Below are positions 1-10,147 of a stretch of DNA of 64,000 nt, piece by piece. A program made the translations under genes and the position numbers. The notes under the pieces are model-generated. The model searched no databases, was not told where the DNA came from, and saw only the letters and a program-made list of their open reading frames with translations. Where the stretch lies: the NCBI GenBank assembly GCA_965153355.1, contig OZ231126.1:80724001-80788000 (forward strand), in the 5' to 3' direction. This stretch comes from Flaccisagitta enflata (Eukaryota > Chaetognatha > Sagittoidea > Aphragmophora). Each line of letters opens with the position of its first letter. The first letter of the stretch is position 1.

Positions 1-235
1 TATTTTCGTTTGTACAGGAATTGCATTGTGGATCGTTTAGAATAATGATGGAATTTAACTCGTAAATATCATATTCTTTACAGGTCATGCCAGAAATTTA
101 TTTCAACCTTTAATTTTGTCTATACCATTTTCTATCTTTTAGCGTTTCTTCTTTTAGGAATAAAGAAAAATAAAGGAAATTGCCTCATTCATTCTTCAAG
201 TTTAAAAATTTTTTTGATCTTTGGACCTGAGAACA

Positions 236-646
236 ATGCCTCATACTTTTCTACGTAACTCAACCGCATGGGAAAGAATGAAAGAGGAAGTTGTTTGTCT
301 TGGAGGCAAGGACCATGGTCCCACGAGCGGCACCACAGATTCCCATCTGTGGGAGATTGCCACCTCGTCAACTGCCGGCGCTATCGTATTTCTTCTGACT
401 GTGGTAATGCTAGTCCGCCACAACTTTGCACAAGTGCGTGCATTTTTGCAAAGCCGTGGTTTAATAGCGGCCCCACAGGCAAATGCAGAAATAGTGGAAG
501 CGCCGGCAGGACAACAAGAGGGCAATCAAGCCGGGGGCCGTGTCAGAGTTCCAAGGAATTTAACAGATAATGAAATAATTTGCATGAGGGAAATTGCCGC
601 TAGGGCGGCCCGAGCGGCTGAGTCACGTATTTATGAAAATCTTTAA
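236..646 (+). CDS. Small single-pass membrane protein, antisense to element 1 (copy 1)
   Basis: A 136-residue ORF from ATG 236; the frame is open a few codons upstream but has no earlier ATG there. It has a glycosylation sequon at residue 8, a hydrophobic span at about residues 41-60, a basic juxtamembrane stretch after it, and an Ala/Arg/Glu-rich C-terminal half. This suggests N-out, C-in topology. It lies on the strand opposite gag-pol, just beyond the integrase end. Acceptor-like pyrimidine-AG sites at about 85-155 leave room for an upstream exon, which copy 2 would lack. I recognise no family. A similar arrangement (antisense single-span protein downstream of pol) occurs in element 2. It is preserved intact in both tandem copies, but that may only reflect recency. 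Confidence 0.5.
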   Translation: MPHTFLRNSTAWERMKEEVVCLGGKDHGPTSGTTDSHLWEIATSSTAGAIVFLLTVVMLVRHNFAQVRAFLQSRGLIAAPQANAEIVEAPAGQQEGNQAGGRVRVPRNLTDNEIICMREIAARAARAAESRIYENL

Positions 647-846
647 TTAGCTAGGGTTAAAACAGCTGTTCGGGTTCTTTTTCTTGAAGCATAAATGAGG
701 AAAGGACAGTTTGTTTTTATTTCTATCTAGCTTCCCTGGCATTTTTATCAAAAAAAAAAAAAACAAACAAAAAAAAAACAAAAAAAATATACACTTTTAA
801 GTGACGGCGGTGAACATTCTATACAAAGCGATAAAACTGATTGTCA

Positions 847-1242
847 CTAAGAGTTTGTGAATGTCTTTGCCCTTTCACGACGACCAACGCCAAAACTTTC
901 GTAAAATTTGAGTGATTTGTCATTGAGTTTGATGAGGGCGTCGCGGGCTGTACGAGACCGGGTGACGGCGCCGTCGGCGCGCGCTTGATTCAATTGAGCA
1001 GTATCTTCTATTGCCTGGACAAGGCGAAGAAGTGAGGCTTTTGTGTGACCTCTAACTCTGATCAAAACATCACCACTAAGCAACGAAATTTCGCCGCTTT
1101 TCAGGTCTTTAACTTTGAAAGCATTGCTTGCTAGTTTGCCAATTACTTCAAATGCTTGTATGGCAATTTTGAATTGCAATTTTTTAGGCGCTGATGGCAG
1201 AAATATGGATTTTTTCTTGAGAACAAGGTCGCCTAATTGCAA
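847..1242 (-). pseudogene. Integrase C-terminal fragment (duplicated copy)
   Basis: This 131-residue ORF matches the C-terminal part of the integrase ORF at 1965-2813 almost exactly. It begins with the segment after the catalytic core (basic, KKK-rich, followed by a small-barrel-like stretch) and has no catalytic DDE residues. It was created by the 1118-bp tandem duplication and is cut at the junction near 1285, so it cannot encode a working integrase. Confidence 0.85.
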
Positions 1243-1353
1243 CTGAGCAGTGAGATTTCTTGGTGATCTGTATGGTTGACGTTTTAAATAAAGGAAATTG
1301 CCTCATTCATTCTTCAAGTTTAAAAATTTTTTTGATCTTTGGACCTGAGAACA

Positions 1354-1764
1354 ATGCCTCATACTTTTCTACGTAACTCAACCGCATGGGAAAGAATGAA
1401 AGAGGAAGTTGTTTGTCTTGGAGGCAAGGACCATGGTCCCACGAGCGGCACCACAGATTCCCATCTGTGGGAGATTGCCACCTCGTCAACTGCCGGCGCT
1501 ATCGTATTTCTTCTGACTGTGGTAATGCTAGTCCGCCACAACTTTGCACAAGTGCGTGCATTTTTGCAAAGCCGTGGTTTAATAGCGGCCCCACAGGCAA
1601 ATGCAGAAATAGTGGAAGCGCCGGCAGGACAACAAGAGGGCAATCAAGCCGGGGGCCGTGTCAGAGTTCCAAGGAATTTAACAGATAATGAAATAATTTG
1701 CATGAGGGAAATTGCCGCTAGGGCGGCCCGAGCGGCTGAGTCACGTATTTATGAAAATCTTTAA
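1354..1764 (+). CDS. Small single-pass membrane protein, antisense to element 1 (copy 2)
   Basis: This is the second copy of the 136-residue ORF at 236-646, with the identical predicted protein: sequon at residue 8, hydrophobic span at about 41-60, Arg-rich tail. It is the copy that sits in the original context, about 200 bp beyond the stop of the integrase ORF and convergent with it. Immediately upstream is the duplication junction, so any 5' exon or promoter left of base 168 is missing for this copy. Function unknown. Confidence 0.5.
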   Translation: MPHTFLRNSTAWERMKEEVVCLGGKDHGPTSGTTDSHLWEIATSSTAGAIVFLLTVVMLVRHNFAQVRAFLQSRGLIAAPQANAEIVEAPAGQQEGNQAGGRVRVPRNLTDNEIICMREIAARAARAAESRIYENL

Positions 1765-1964
1765 TTAGCTAGGGTTAAAACAGCTGTTCGGGTTCTTTTT
1801 CTTGAAGCATAAATGAGGAAAGGACAGTTTGTTTTTATTTCTATCTAGCTTCCCTGGCATTTTTATCAAAAAAAAAAAAAAACAAACAAAAAAAAACAAA
1901 AAAAATATACACTTTTAAGTGACGGCGGTGAACATTCTATACAAAGCGATAAAACTGATTGTCA

Positions 1965-2813
1965 CTAAGAGTTTGTGAATGTCTTTGCCCTTTCACGACG
2001 ACCAACGCCAAAACTTTCGTAAAATTTGAGTGATTTGTCATTGAGTTTGATGAGGGCGTCGCGGGCTGTACGAGACCGGGTGACGGCGCCGTCGGCGCGC
2101 GCTTGATTCAATTGAGCAGTATCTTCTATTGCCTGGACAAGGCGAAGAAGTGAGGCTTTTGTGTGACCTCTAACTCTGATCAAAACATCACCACTAAGCA
2201 ACGAAATTTCGCCGCTTTTCAGGTCTTTAACTTTGAAAGCATTGCTTGCTAGTTTGCCAATTACTTCAAATGCTTGTATGGCAATTTTGAATTGCAATTT
2301 TTTAGGCGCTGATGGCAGAAATATGGATTTTTTCTTGAGAACAAGGTTGCCTAATTGCAACTGAGCAGTGAGATTTCTTGGTGATCTGTATGGTTGACGT
2401 TTTAGAAATTGAACAACATCATTTTTCAATGATTCCATTCCAGATGCACGGGCTGCCTTTAAGGCGTCAGAAATCGTCGACCTCGCGCTCAAACCGGAAA
2501 TGGGAGCACTGTCGACATTAAGGAAAGTAGAAGCTGGACGCACAAAATGTAAGTCACGTGGCGCCATGTTTTTGTAAGTTGAATCATGTGGGGCGCTGTT
2601 GTATATGATGGTTGATTCAGAGACAAGTGACCGAAAATATGTGGTTGGTTGGGCTGTATGCAATTTGTTAAGAAGGCGCATGATTGACCTTATAGCCCTT
2701 TCAGCCTTACTCTGTGAGAGGCTATGGTATGGAAGACCATGTGAGATTGAAATACCATTTTGCTCGAGAAACTGTCTTGTTTTTGAGCTTTTGTTACAAA
2801 TGGCGTTGTCCAT
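1965..2813 (-). pseudogene. Retroelement integrase, second half of the catalytic core plus C-terminal domain
   Basis: The 282-residue frame opens with the second catalytic Asp (MDNA), followed about 35 residues on by the Glu motif (SKAERAIRS), typical of the D,D-35-E retroviral and Ty3/gypsy integrase core. Then come a basic region and a C-terminal barrel-like segment ending in a Ser/Arg tail. The first catalytic Asp lies in a different frame at 2794-3156, so the core is split by a frameshift near 2815. Integrase would join element cDNA to chromosomal DNA. As it stands this copy is broken. Confidence 0.85.
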
Positions 2814-3171
2814 CTGATATTTCTTGAAAAAGTGATGACGTTTTACTTCTTATTTCTAAGATGCATCTCAATGTTTCTTCATCAGACGTGCTTGAAGTAA
2901 CGCAAGTGTAAACATTACGTGAACTGGCGTCAATTCCAAGAAAAATGTATCGTCTTTGGCCAGAATTAGAAGTGGCCCAGCCCCCCAGGGGGCCTACGTA
3001 ATCAATGACCAAAAGATATCCACTTTCAGGTGAGATTTGTTCACCTAATGGGTCCTTGTGTGTGATAGGGTCATTGTTAAGACGACAGACGGGACAACTA
3101 CTAATGTAGCTTGCAATTTTTTTATGCATTTTGAAAACATAAAAGTTTTCTCCCAAGATTTTTCGTGTTTT
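2794..3171 (-). pseudogene. Retroelement integrase, zinc-binding Cys pair and first catalytic Asp
   Basis: The frame is open from just after the TGA at 3172-3174 down to 2794. It has the CPVC pair of the HHCC zinc domain, then VIDYVGPL, the usual setting of the first catalytic Asp. The matching His pair (H...H) sits at the end of the preceding ORF in the same frame, so the TGA interrupts a once continuous domain. The downstream half of the core is in another frame from 2813. Confidence 0.82.
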
Positions 3172-4485
3172 TCATATGCCCAAATGAGCAAATGAGTCAT
3201 TTTTGTTGTCAGGATTGAATTCATGTGTGGAACGTAAAAGATCCATGAATGCATCATTGCCAAGGACAAGGAGATGGCGAGCCTCACCATTGGGGTCGAG
3301 CCAAATGCGTGTGATAACCTTTTGAGGTGAGAGTTGAAAAGACGTGAAATTTCGTAAGAAATCTTGAATGAAAGAAGGAAGGAGAATGGCTTCATTTTTG
3401 TTGGGCAGCGGTGCCCCTTCAAGAAAACGCTGACATTCAATTAAATCTTGATCTTTATCTTGCATGTCTAGGATCGTTTTCAAAGTAGCGTCGTCAAACA
3501 TCGGTGATCGTAAAGTTGTGATAACATCATCACTTATGATGTCATTCTCCACTTGCTCTCTACCTTCTTCAAAGTCGTTGTCATCAATTTCAATTGTGGC
3601 ATTAGAAAGAGAATTCATTTCGCAATCCAACTCTTCATTTCTACTACAAATACAGGTGCAATGTTCATGTTCATAAACATGTGCTTCGGCGTACTGTGTG
3701 AACAGAGGAATGCAAAAAGTGCAGAGTTTACACATGTAAATTGAATTTACATCTGCATTACTGACAGAGGGACTTGGTGGCGAATCACCCGCATTCTGCG
3801 GGGCCTGCAGCATCTTTAATTCGCGTTGGCGGCGGCGGCGGCAATCTCGATGGCGTCGTTTTTGAGTACCATTCAGGATTTTAGCCTTACAGGTATTCAA
3901 TGTTTGTTTCGGTTCGTCGGCAATGTTAACAACACTTTGGCCAATTAGTGTTGTCTGCATTAGTGCTTTTTCTGACAACTTTGCGTGACTAATGCTTGAT
4001 TGTGACACTATGAATGAATCTTCATTGTCTGAAGTGTCATTTGAGTCGCTCGTTTGTGGATCCACTATTTCATCTACCCTATCAACAGGGTTTGAAAGGG
4101 CTTGTCTTCGTTGTTTGAAAAATGCTTCATTCGCTGCTTGTTTCTCAGCAGAAAACAGCTGAGCAGGGTCAATTTTTTCCCCGTAGGCATTAAACACTCT
4201 GTCATGAGCAAATCGTTCATACACGCCTTGTCTTTGAGTTGGGCACAGCCTCGTGAATGTATCCGCCGGCTTGCACAATGTTGATATGTAAATTAGCTTG
4301 TAATTGAATTTCTGTATGTAAATTAGCCTTCTGGCAACATCATCAGAAACTTGTCCCAAATTGGTCCACCATTGGATTGTTTGAGAATCTGTGCATACAA
4401 TTGTCTCTCTGAAAGACAGACACAGCCACCCAGAACTTGACGCTAGTTGACCTGAAATGATCGCCACCAACTTCAGTGGTTTCAT
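3172..4485 (-). pseudogene. RNase H C-terminal part and long RH-IN spacer of element 1
   Basis: The frame begins at the edge of the palindromic insertion. VCTDSQTIQWW is the RNase H segment with a catalytic Asp; a PADTFTRL motif marks the end of that domain. A roughly 300-residue spacer follows, with an Arg-rich stretch and, at about residues 250-275, a C-x2-C...H...H arrangement that could bind zinc. The last residues contain the His pair of the integrase zinc domain. The ORF ends at a TGA (3172-3174) beyond which the same frame continues as integrase, so this is a nonsense interruption rather than a natural end. Confidence 0.8.
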
Positions 4486-5017
4486 GACCCTGTTCGTGCA
4501 TAGAATACATATCTAGAAAAAATAAAATCTGTTTAGGGGCGCTTTTCAAGATATTTAAAAAAATAGTACTATTTTTTTCTATTTTTTACCATAACTTTTT
4601 GTGATTAATCTTTTTCATAATTTCGACTGCAGATCTGATGTCAGATGATAGTTTCTGGTTTGTTTGATATGTCACACTATATACTTTTGCAAAAGAATTA
4701 AAAAGTTAAATTTTGCTATCTAACATTGGTTTATAAAGTAATGTGACCAAAAAATAAGCTTTTATTTCTTCAAACAAACCGGAAACTATCATCTGAAATC
4801 AAATCTGCAGTCAAAATTATCAAAAAAATTTATAACAAAGAGTTATGGTAAAAAATATAGTAAGATAATACTATTTCTTTAGATATCTAAAAAAGCGCCC
4901 CAAAACAGATTTCATTTTTTCTAGATATGTAATCTATGCACCATCAGGGTCAGGAAACCACTGAAGTTGGTGGCGATCATTTCAGGTCAACTAGCATCAA
5001 GCTCTGGGCGACTGTGC
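4421..5017. mobile_element. Palindromic foldback MITE inserted in the RNase H region of element 1
   Basis: The two ends are long imperfect inverted repeats: the left arm from about 4421 (cagccacccagaacttgac...) matches the reverse complement of the right arm ending about 5017, and inner blocks also pair (about 4627-4668 with 4771-4812). The centre of symmetry is near 4715. There is no coding capacity. It splits the polymerase frame, since the RT ORF stops inside its right arm and the RNase H ORF starts inside its left arm. I could not define a target-site duplication. Confidence 0.8.
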
Positions 5018-6624
5018 AGAAGCCATTTGTACTTGACCAATGTTTGAGCTATGGCAAATAATTCCTTCAAATGAATAGGAAAATTCAGCATTGTGTCACT
5101 GACAACACCACTCCAACATCCAGTAATATAGAGGCGCATATCATCTGGATCTTCAATTGTGTTGCTGTCTGATTGGTCTTTTGAAGTGTGTGGCAATAAT
5201 TGTGTCAAAACTGCGCTGTAACTTGTAGCACTCAAATCCGTAAAAATACAGATGGGGTGATTTAAATCTGTGGATGGTGTTCTTAACGCTCCAAATGCTG
5301 GGTGGAGCAAATATTGTCTAGCATCTTCAAAAGCTTTTGCATCAGCTTCAGTTGGTTTGTATTTTACGTGCTTTTTGGTGTATCTTTGTAGTGGTGATAG
5401 GATTTCACTCAATCTGGGGCACGTATGGTTGAACCAATTCATAAAGGCAAGTCTTGCGCCTAGTTCTTTTTTATCTTTAGGAAATGTGAGTGTGTTGATT
5501 TTGTCAATCTTTTCTTGAGTGATGCCTTGATGTGAGCCTTCTGAAATTTGATGACCAAGCACTCTTGCACTTGATTTCATGAGATCCGCTTTTTCCCTTT
5601 TGAATAGGATTCGGTAATAGCTAGCTATAGCCAAAGTGAGTGGCAGATCAGTGTATAGCATTTCTTCTCTTGTGCGAGAATATGTTGTAACGTCGTCTAA
5701 GAAAGCTTTAGCGTGCGGATGAAGGCTATAGACAGTATCAATTATGGCTTGACTTATTGGCGGTGAACTTTTTAGCCCTTGTGGTAAACGCTTGTAGTAA
5801 TAGATTTGGTTTAAAGCATAGAAACCAAACAGTTTCTTTCCACACTCATTTTTGACGGGGATTTGGTGGTAGTACTGGTGACAGTCCAAATTGGTAAAGT
5901 ACTTAAATCCAGATTGAGTTAAATCACGCCGGAACTGTTCCATGTCCGGGATTGGATAAGAGCTGGATGGAATTGCTAAATTCAGAGATCTCATGTCACA
6001 TGTAATACGCACGCGTTGAATCTTCTTTTTGAGAGTACAATGGTATCGCTCCTCGATTACAACCACAATATTGCTTGCATGGCAGTCTTCAACATTCTTT
6101 AGCTCTTCAACTACCCCTTCTGCAACTAGGCGATCAATATTGATTTTTAATAAGGCTTCTTTTTCAGCACTCATGATTCGTCTTTTATCCTTTCGTGGTC
6201 TTATGCCAGGAAGTGTTTCTATTTCTATGGGCTTGATGTTGATTGGTTGTCTGAACATCTGGGGTGTGTCATTGTTCATGAATGTGTGTTTGAAATCCCA
6301 TAAAAGACACTTAACATATGGAAGCTCTTGTTCATTGAATTCTGATAGATCAAATCCTTTCAGATATTCTTCTTTGTCTGTCCAAAAAGGACAATCTTTG
6401 CTTTTTCGTTTTTCAGCCTCAATGTCTATTTCAGGCTGATCTATATCAATTTTTGGGATATTGACCTCAATTGGTATATCCATGAGCACTCCATTTTCAT
6501 AGAATTGCTTCATTAGCTGCTCTGAAGGTTTGTTTTGGCCTTGCAATGTTGAAAGCGGTACAGGGGTGTTTGAATTGACCCTATTGTCAAAATTTTGAAA
6601 ATTTTGAGTTGTTTCACTTTTCAA
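4987..6624 (-). pseudogene. Reverse transcriptase and start of RNase H, element 1
   Basis: A 545-residue frame with RT signatures in order: a fingers segment, CDMRSLNLAIP, the motif A region NLDCHQYYHQIPV, the motif B region RLPQGLKSSPP, and FLDD (the YxDD position, residues about 315-320). A thumb/connection follows, then the start of RNase H (ICIFTDLSATSYSAVL and ELFAIAQTL). FLDD replaces the common Y(V/L/I)DD. The frame is open upstream of 6624 without an ATG and overlaps the protease ORF in the -1 frame near 6720, which suggests -1 frameshift expression. It is truncated by the palindromic insertion at 5017. Confidence 0.88.
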
Positions 6625-6719
6625 CCTCGCGGTCTCAAAATCACATTGTGCTTCAGATTCTTTTCCCTCACCGCAAAAATCAAATCCTTCGAAATTTTTG
6701 CGTAAATCAGCGAGGATGA

Positions 6720-7511
6720 TTAAACTTTCGGTGAAACTGAAACTGGATGAGTCAGAAGGGGTGGGAAGATTATGTTCTTTGACCTCACCCAGGGTAAATC
6801 GTTTTCAAAGGACAATTTTCTTATCTGATTAATTTTCACAGGAATGACGTAATTTCTTTGAGCTTGAGAAAAAGTGAGCGACGCACAAATGATGTCATTG
6901 TCTTCATTGTTGTCATAGAGTGACAAAAGTGAGAATACATTATCCGGCATTCTAGCTCCATCAATTTCACATTCAACATAAGTCATAGAATGAGGGGGCA
7001 AAACAATTCTCTGAGATACCCTCATCCATCTTTCTCGACCGTCTAAACAGGCATTTTGACGGCGATATTCATCTACTCCCATTCTTTTTCTTCTCAAATA
7101 TTCTTTTTTCGATGAACGTATTGATGGCTTAACATAAATGACGTCATGTTTGACAGTCAAGAGGACACTAGATGTGTCAATCGAGACTCCAACATTTGAC
7201 CGTAAGATATCAGCACCAATAATGGGAATGTTGTTAGCTGTTTCACAAACCATGAAATTTGCGTTAATTTTTCCAGGTTCAAAGTTCAACTCAAGTGGAA
7301 CCATCTCATCAACGATGTGTGGCTCAGAAGATGCATGGAAACCAAAAATGCGGACAGAGTCTTCCATCTTTACTACTGGAGCACCGTTTAAGAGAGCAGG
7401 TGGGAAGCAGCTACAGTCTGCACCTGTGTCGATCATTACTGTAACAATGTGATTATTAACGGAACATGAAGCATAGTATTTACAGCCAAGGAAACTGTTC
7501 ATGTAACACAT
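6720..7511 (-). pseudogene. Retropepsin-type aspartic protease, element 1
   Basis: A 263-residue ORF. The DTGADCSCF motif at about residue 31 is the catalytic DTG(A) site, and about 70 residues on PIIGADILRS corresponds to the flap-distal hydrophobic-Gly motif of retropepsins. The domain would cleave Gag and Pol. Its C-terminal half (residues about 140-263) is not a standard protease fold and may link to RT. The ATG at 7509-7511 coincides with the edge of the MITE at 7511-7713, so the natural upstream join to gag has been lost. It overlaps RT in the -1 frame at its 3' end. Confidence 0.82.
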
Positions 7512-7713
7512 GTTAAAGTATTATTGTCACAGCAACACTTACAGTAAAACTATAAAAAGCGCACTTTTAGTTGGCCTAGTAAGATGAAATTTTTATTGAA
7601 GTGTCTTGATACCTTTGAGCTACTATGGTTCAAATTTCATCTGACTGGGTCAACTAGAAGTATGCTCTTTATGGAATAACTTTATTAGCCGCTGTGACAA
7701 TAATTGTTGAACA
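7511..7713. mobile_element. Short palindromic MITE at the gag-protease junction of element 1
   Basis: About 200 bp whose halves are imperfect inverted complements: tattattgtcacagc at the left pairs with gctgtgacaataat at the right, and the inner arms around 7553-7592 pair with about 7628-7672. There is no ORF. It lies exactly at the apparent protease start, so it separates protease from gag. No clear target-site duplication. Confidence 0.72.
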
Positions 7714-8227
7714 GGTGTTAATAAACAGTTTGCTTATCTCCGGTTTTGGTCAACAGGCAGGACACGGGCTCACGCAGCTGCTAGGGCAGCGGCGGCAGGG
7801 ACGACGGCGGCTGCGGGAGTGACGTCACCGAAAATTCAGAACCAAATGCAGGAGTGAATGGCGATGATGTCGGCTGCTGCGGTGATCCCTGCGGCTGCTG
7901 CGGCGACAGCGGCCGCGGAAGAGAAGACGATGACATGAAAGGTGATTTTAAATCAGTTTTTGTACATGATGATTTGGATGATGATGATTCGAATTTGAAT
8001 ACATTTTGAAGATGTTTTAGTGCCCTACGCGTTGGCCAAGGAAATTTAGCTGGTGGAGATAAGTCAGATTCGTTTTGTCATTCTGTGTCTGAGTCAGACG
8101 TTGAGTCTGTGGCTGACTGATGCAAATCATCAAAAGTGACAGATTGGTTGACTTTCTTGGCTTTTGTTCGATCTTTATCTTTATTTTTGCTCTCCCAAAA
8201 ATCTCTCAGATCGCTTTTTGTCTTTGG
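7714..8227 (-). pseudogene. Remnant of the gag C-terminal region after premature stops
   Basis: Past the TGA at 8228-8230 the gag frame stays open for about 49 codons and looks coding (charged, then an Asp/Ser-rich stretch). It stops at another TGA, then continues into a Ser-, Pro- and Gln-rich stretch to a TAG near 7775. The GC-rich part at 7760-7925 (repeated cgg and cag units) encodes Pro/Gln/Ala runs. I read this as the decayed gag tail. Stop readthrough is an alternative. Confidence 0.5.
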
Positions 8228-9280
8228 TCATTGATGGCATCGAGCGGATGTGTGCCCACCTTTGGCGGAAAATTCACGGCCACAGAAAAGGCATCGTTTC
8301 TGATAACAGGTGGAGTTTTTTCTTTGATAGCGGTGATCACTAGCCAAGCATCCAATACAGTGGTCTGGGATACCCCACTGTTCTAACTGTTTTAACTGCT
8401 CCATCAGGAATTTGGAGATCTCTTTTGGACGGGTAGCTTGATTGCTACTAACGTTTGCGGCGTCATTTCCACAACCAACGCCACCGGAAGCGCCGCCATT
8501 GGCGCCACCACCACGGTTACCACGCCCACGCCCACCACTTTGACCACCATTTTGACCACAATTCGCGTTGCTTTGGTTGCCAGAGGAACGACGATTGGAC
8601 GATACGGAAGCGTCACCATTTGGCTTTTTCTTTTTCCCCCCATCTTTACCAATTAGTCCAAGCGTCCGTTCAACTTTGTCAGCATGTGCCGCCAAAATTT
8701 GTAAATTGTTATCAGAGTAAGACGCGGTAGATAACGCATTTCTAACTGCCTCATGTTTCAATTTTCCGATGTAATCATGTGTACATTGATTAGGATCGCG
8801 ACCCATGTTTTGTAATAAACCAAGCATGTCTAAATACAGTTCATAGGCTGTGTCGTCTCCTTGTTTCAACTCTGAATACTCAGTGTAACAGGCTGTGTGA
8901 ATGTTAGGAAATCGTCTAGAACACAAATCAGTCATAAAAGCTTTCAAAATCGTGTACACACCCTCTTGGTCAACCATGGGCTCTAAAATGTGATCAATTT
9001 CGGGTGACTGTTTTCTCAGAATGTCAACGAGCGTGTACAAAGAAGAAGAAGAATAATGACTGCGCATTTGCGAAAGAATTTTCTTTTCTTTATGCATATG
9101 CTGTGTTGGTTTATCACTAGACAGAAATTTGACAGTGATGTAATATTTTGAATTCTTACACTCACGGCTGTTCGGCGATCCTCCGCATACTGCTCCTCCA
9201 TATGAGTGGACGATGAGGCGCCCGGCCACCGGTTCATTCAAACCCGGCGGACCGGCGTTGACTTGATCGGCGTCGCCGTC

Positions 9281-9312
<32 letters not shown>

Positions 9313-10147
9313 CGTCGCCGTCATCATCATCATTTGACGATGATCGGGCATCGATGGGAGCTGGAAAAAGTTGATTGGGGAAATTTCTGTCTGAGAGTCT
9401 CGGTTGATTTTGACTGGCTGAGGCATGTCCGTCTGTCTGTTGTGTTGGACAGGTCTGTCTGTTAGATCCAGTTGGTCTGTCTGCTCCTGATTGAGACTGC
9501 CCATCTTTAGACGGACTAGAAGTAGGAGAATCAACAAAACGGACAGACAAGCGTTTTGACTTAGAGTTATCCTTTGACGTCGAAACTTTTGGGAGTTCAG
9601 GGAAGTCGTTGTGTGAGGACGAAGACGCAAAATGATCTTTGATGCAAACAAATTCATCACTTGCTGTCTGAAGGTCGAAGGTGCCTTGACTTGCGCCCTT
9701 GTAAAGATTGTAAAGGGAAGAAACAAGTTCAAAGACTTTTTTGTTGTGATTTTTGATCAATTTATCACAGACAGACAAATTTACTTTGGACGCATCAAGC
9801 TCAATTACTACTTGTTTGTGCTCACTCTCGAGTTGGTCCATGTCAGATCGCAATGAAACCAACTCTGCCTCCATCACAGAAAAATCATCCAATTTTTCTG
9901 CCATGGATACCGCTTGCTCAATACGGGTCATTTGAGCATGTAAATTGTCGATGTATTCCTGGTCAACTAGCTTTGCGCGATTGCAACCACGGACGTTTCC
10001 GTCTTTGTGGTCAGCTGCAAGACGATGACATATTTGGCATCTGAATTCTGCTTCTATCCCGGGGAGAAGCTGTTGGAGACGCAATTCAGCTGCTGATATA
10101 CGATCCTCCAATTGATGGGATGTGACGGGAACCACAGTGTGATCCAT
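8228..10147 (-). CDS. Gag-like structural protein, element 1
   Basis: A 639-residue ORF from ATG 10147. Near the N-terminus (residues about 36-56) is a Cys/His cluster (CQICHRLAADH...C); a coiled-coil-like stretch follows at about 60-170. A Ser-rich linker contains an Asp/Asn run at about 265-295, encoded by gtc/gtt microsatellite at about 9260-9345. A helical capsid-like region spans about 340-490, and a Gly/Asn/Arg-rich region follows. A C-terminal Cys-rich segment (C-x2-C...C...CLFC...H...C) probably binds nucleic acid in place of a classic CCHC knuckle. Gag would form the particle. Order and strand fit the pol ORFs downstream. Possibly truncated at a premature TGA at 8228. Confidence 0.75.

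Larger units (their letters stand above)
168..2403. repeat. 1118-bp tandem duplication in the 3' region of element 1
   Basis: Bases about 168-1285 recur as about 1286-2403 with a constant offset of 1118. The copies differ only in homopolymer A lengths (about 750-790 versus 1868-1905) and rare substitutions (for example at about 1229 versus 2347). The second copy runs on into the full integrase reading frame, while the first is cut at the junction, so copy 1 is the extra one. The near identity means either a very recent duplication or an assembly artefact. Confidence 0.93.
1..10147 (-). mobile_element. Element 1: decayed Ty3/gypsy-like retroelement, left end outside window
   Basis: Minus-strand ORFs occur in the order gag (10147 to 8228), protease (7511 to 6720), RT (6624 to 4987), RNase H plus spacer (4485 to 3172) and integrase (3156 to 1965). 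RT-RNase H-integrase order is that of Ty3/gypsy and retroviral elements. The copy is inactive as read: in-frame stops near 8228 and 3172, a frameshift near 2815, palindromic insertions at 4421-5017 and 7511-7713, and a 1118-bp tandem duplication of its 3' region. I found no LTR pair. The 3' LTR, if any, would lie left of base 1, and I could not define a 5' LTR to the right of 10147. Confidence 0.85.

Noticed and set aside
168-2403. The 1118-bp repeats as LTRs of element 1
   Set aside because: They are directly adjacent in tandem and contain integrase sequence, so they cannot be LTRs flanking an element.
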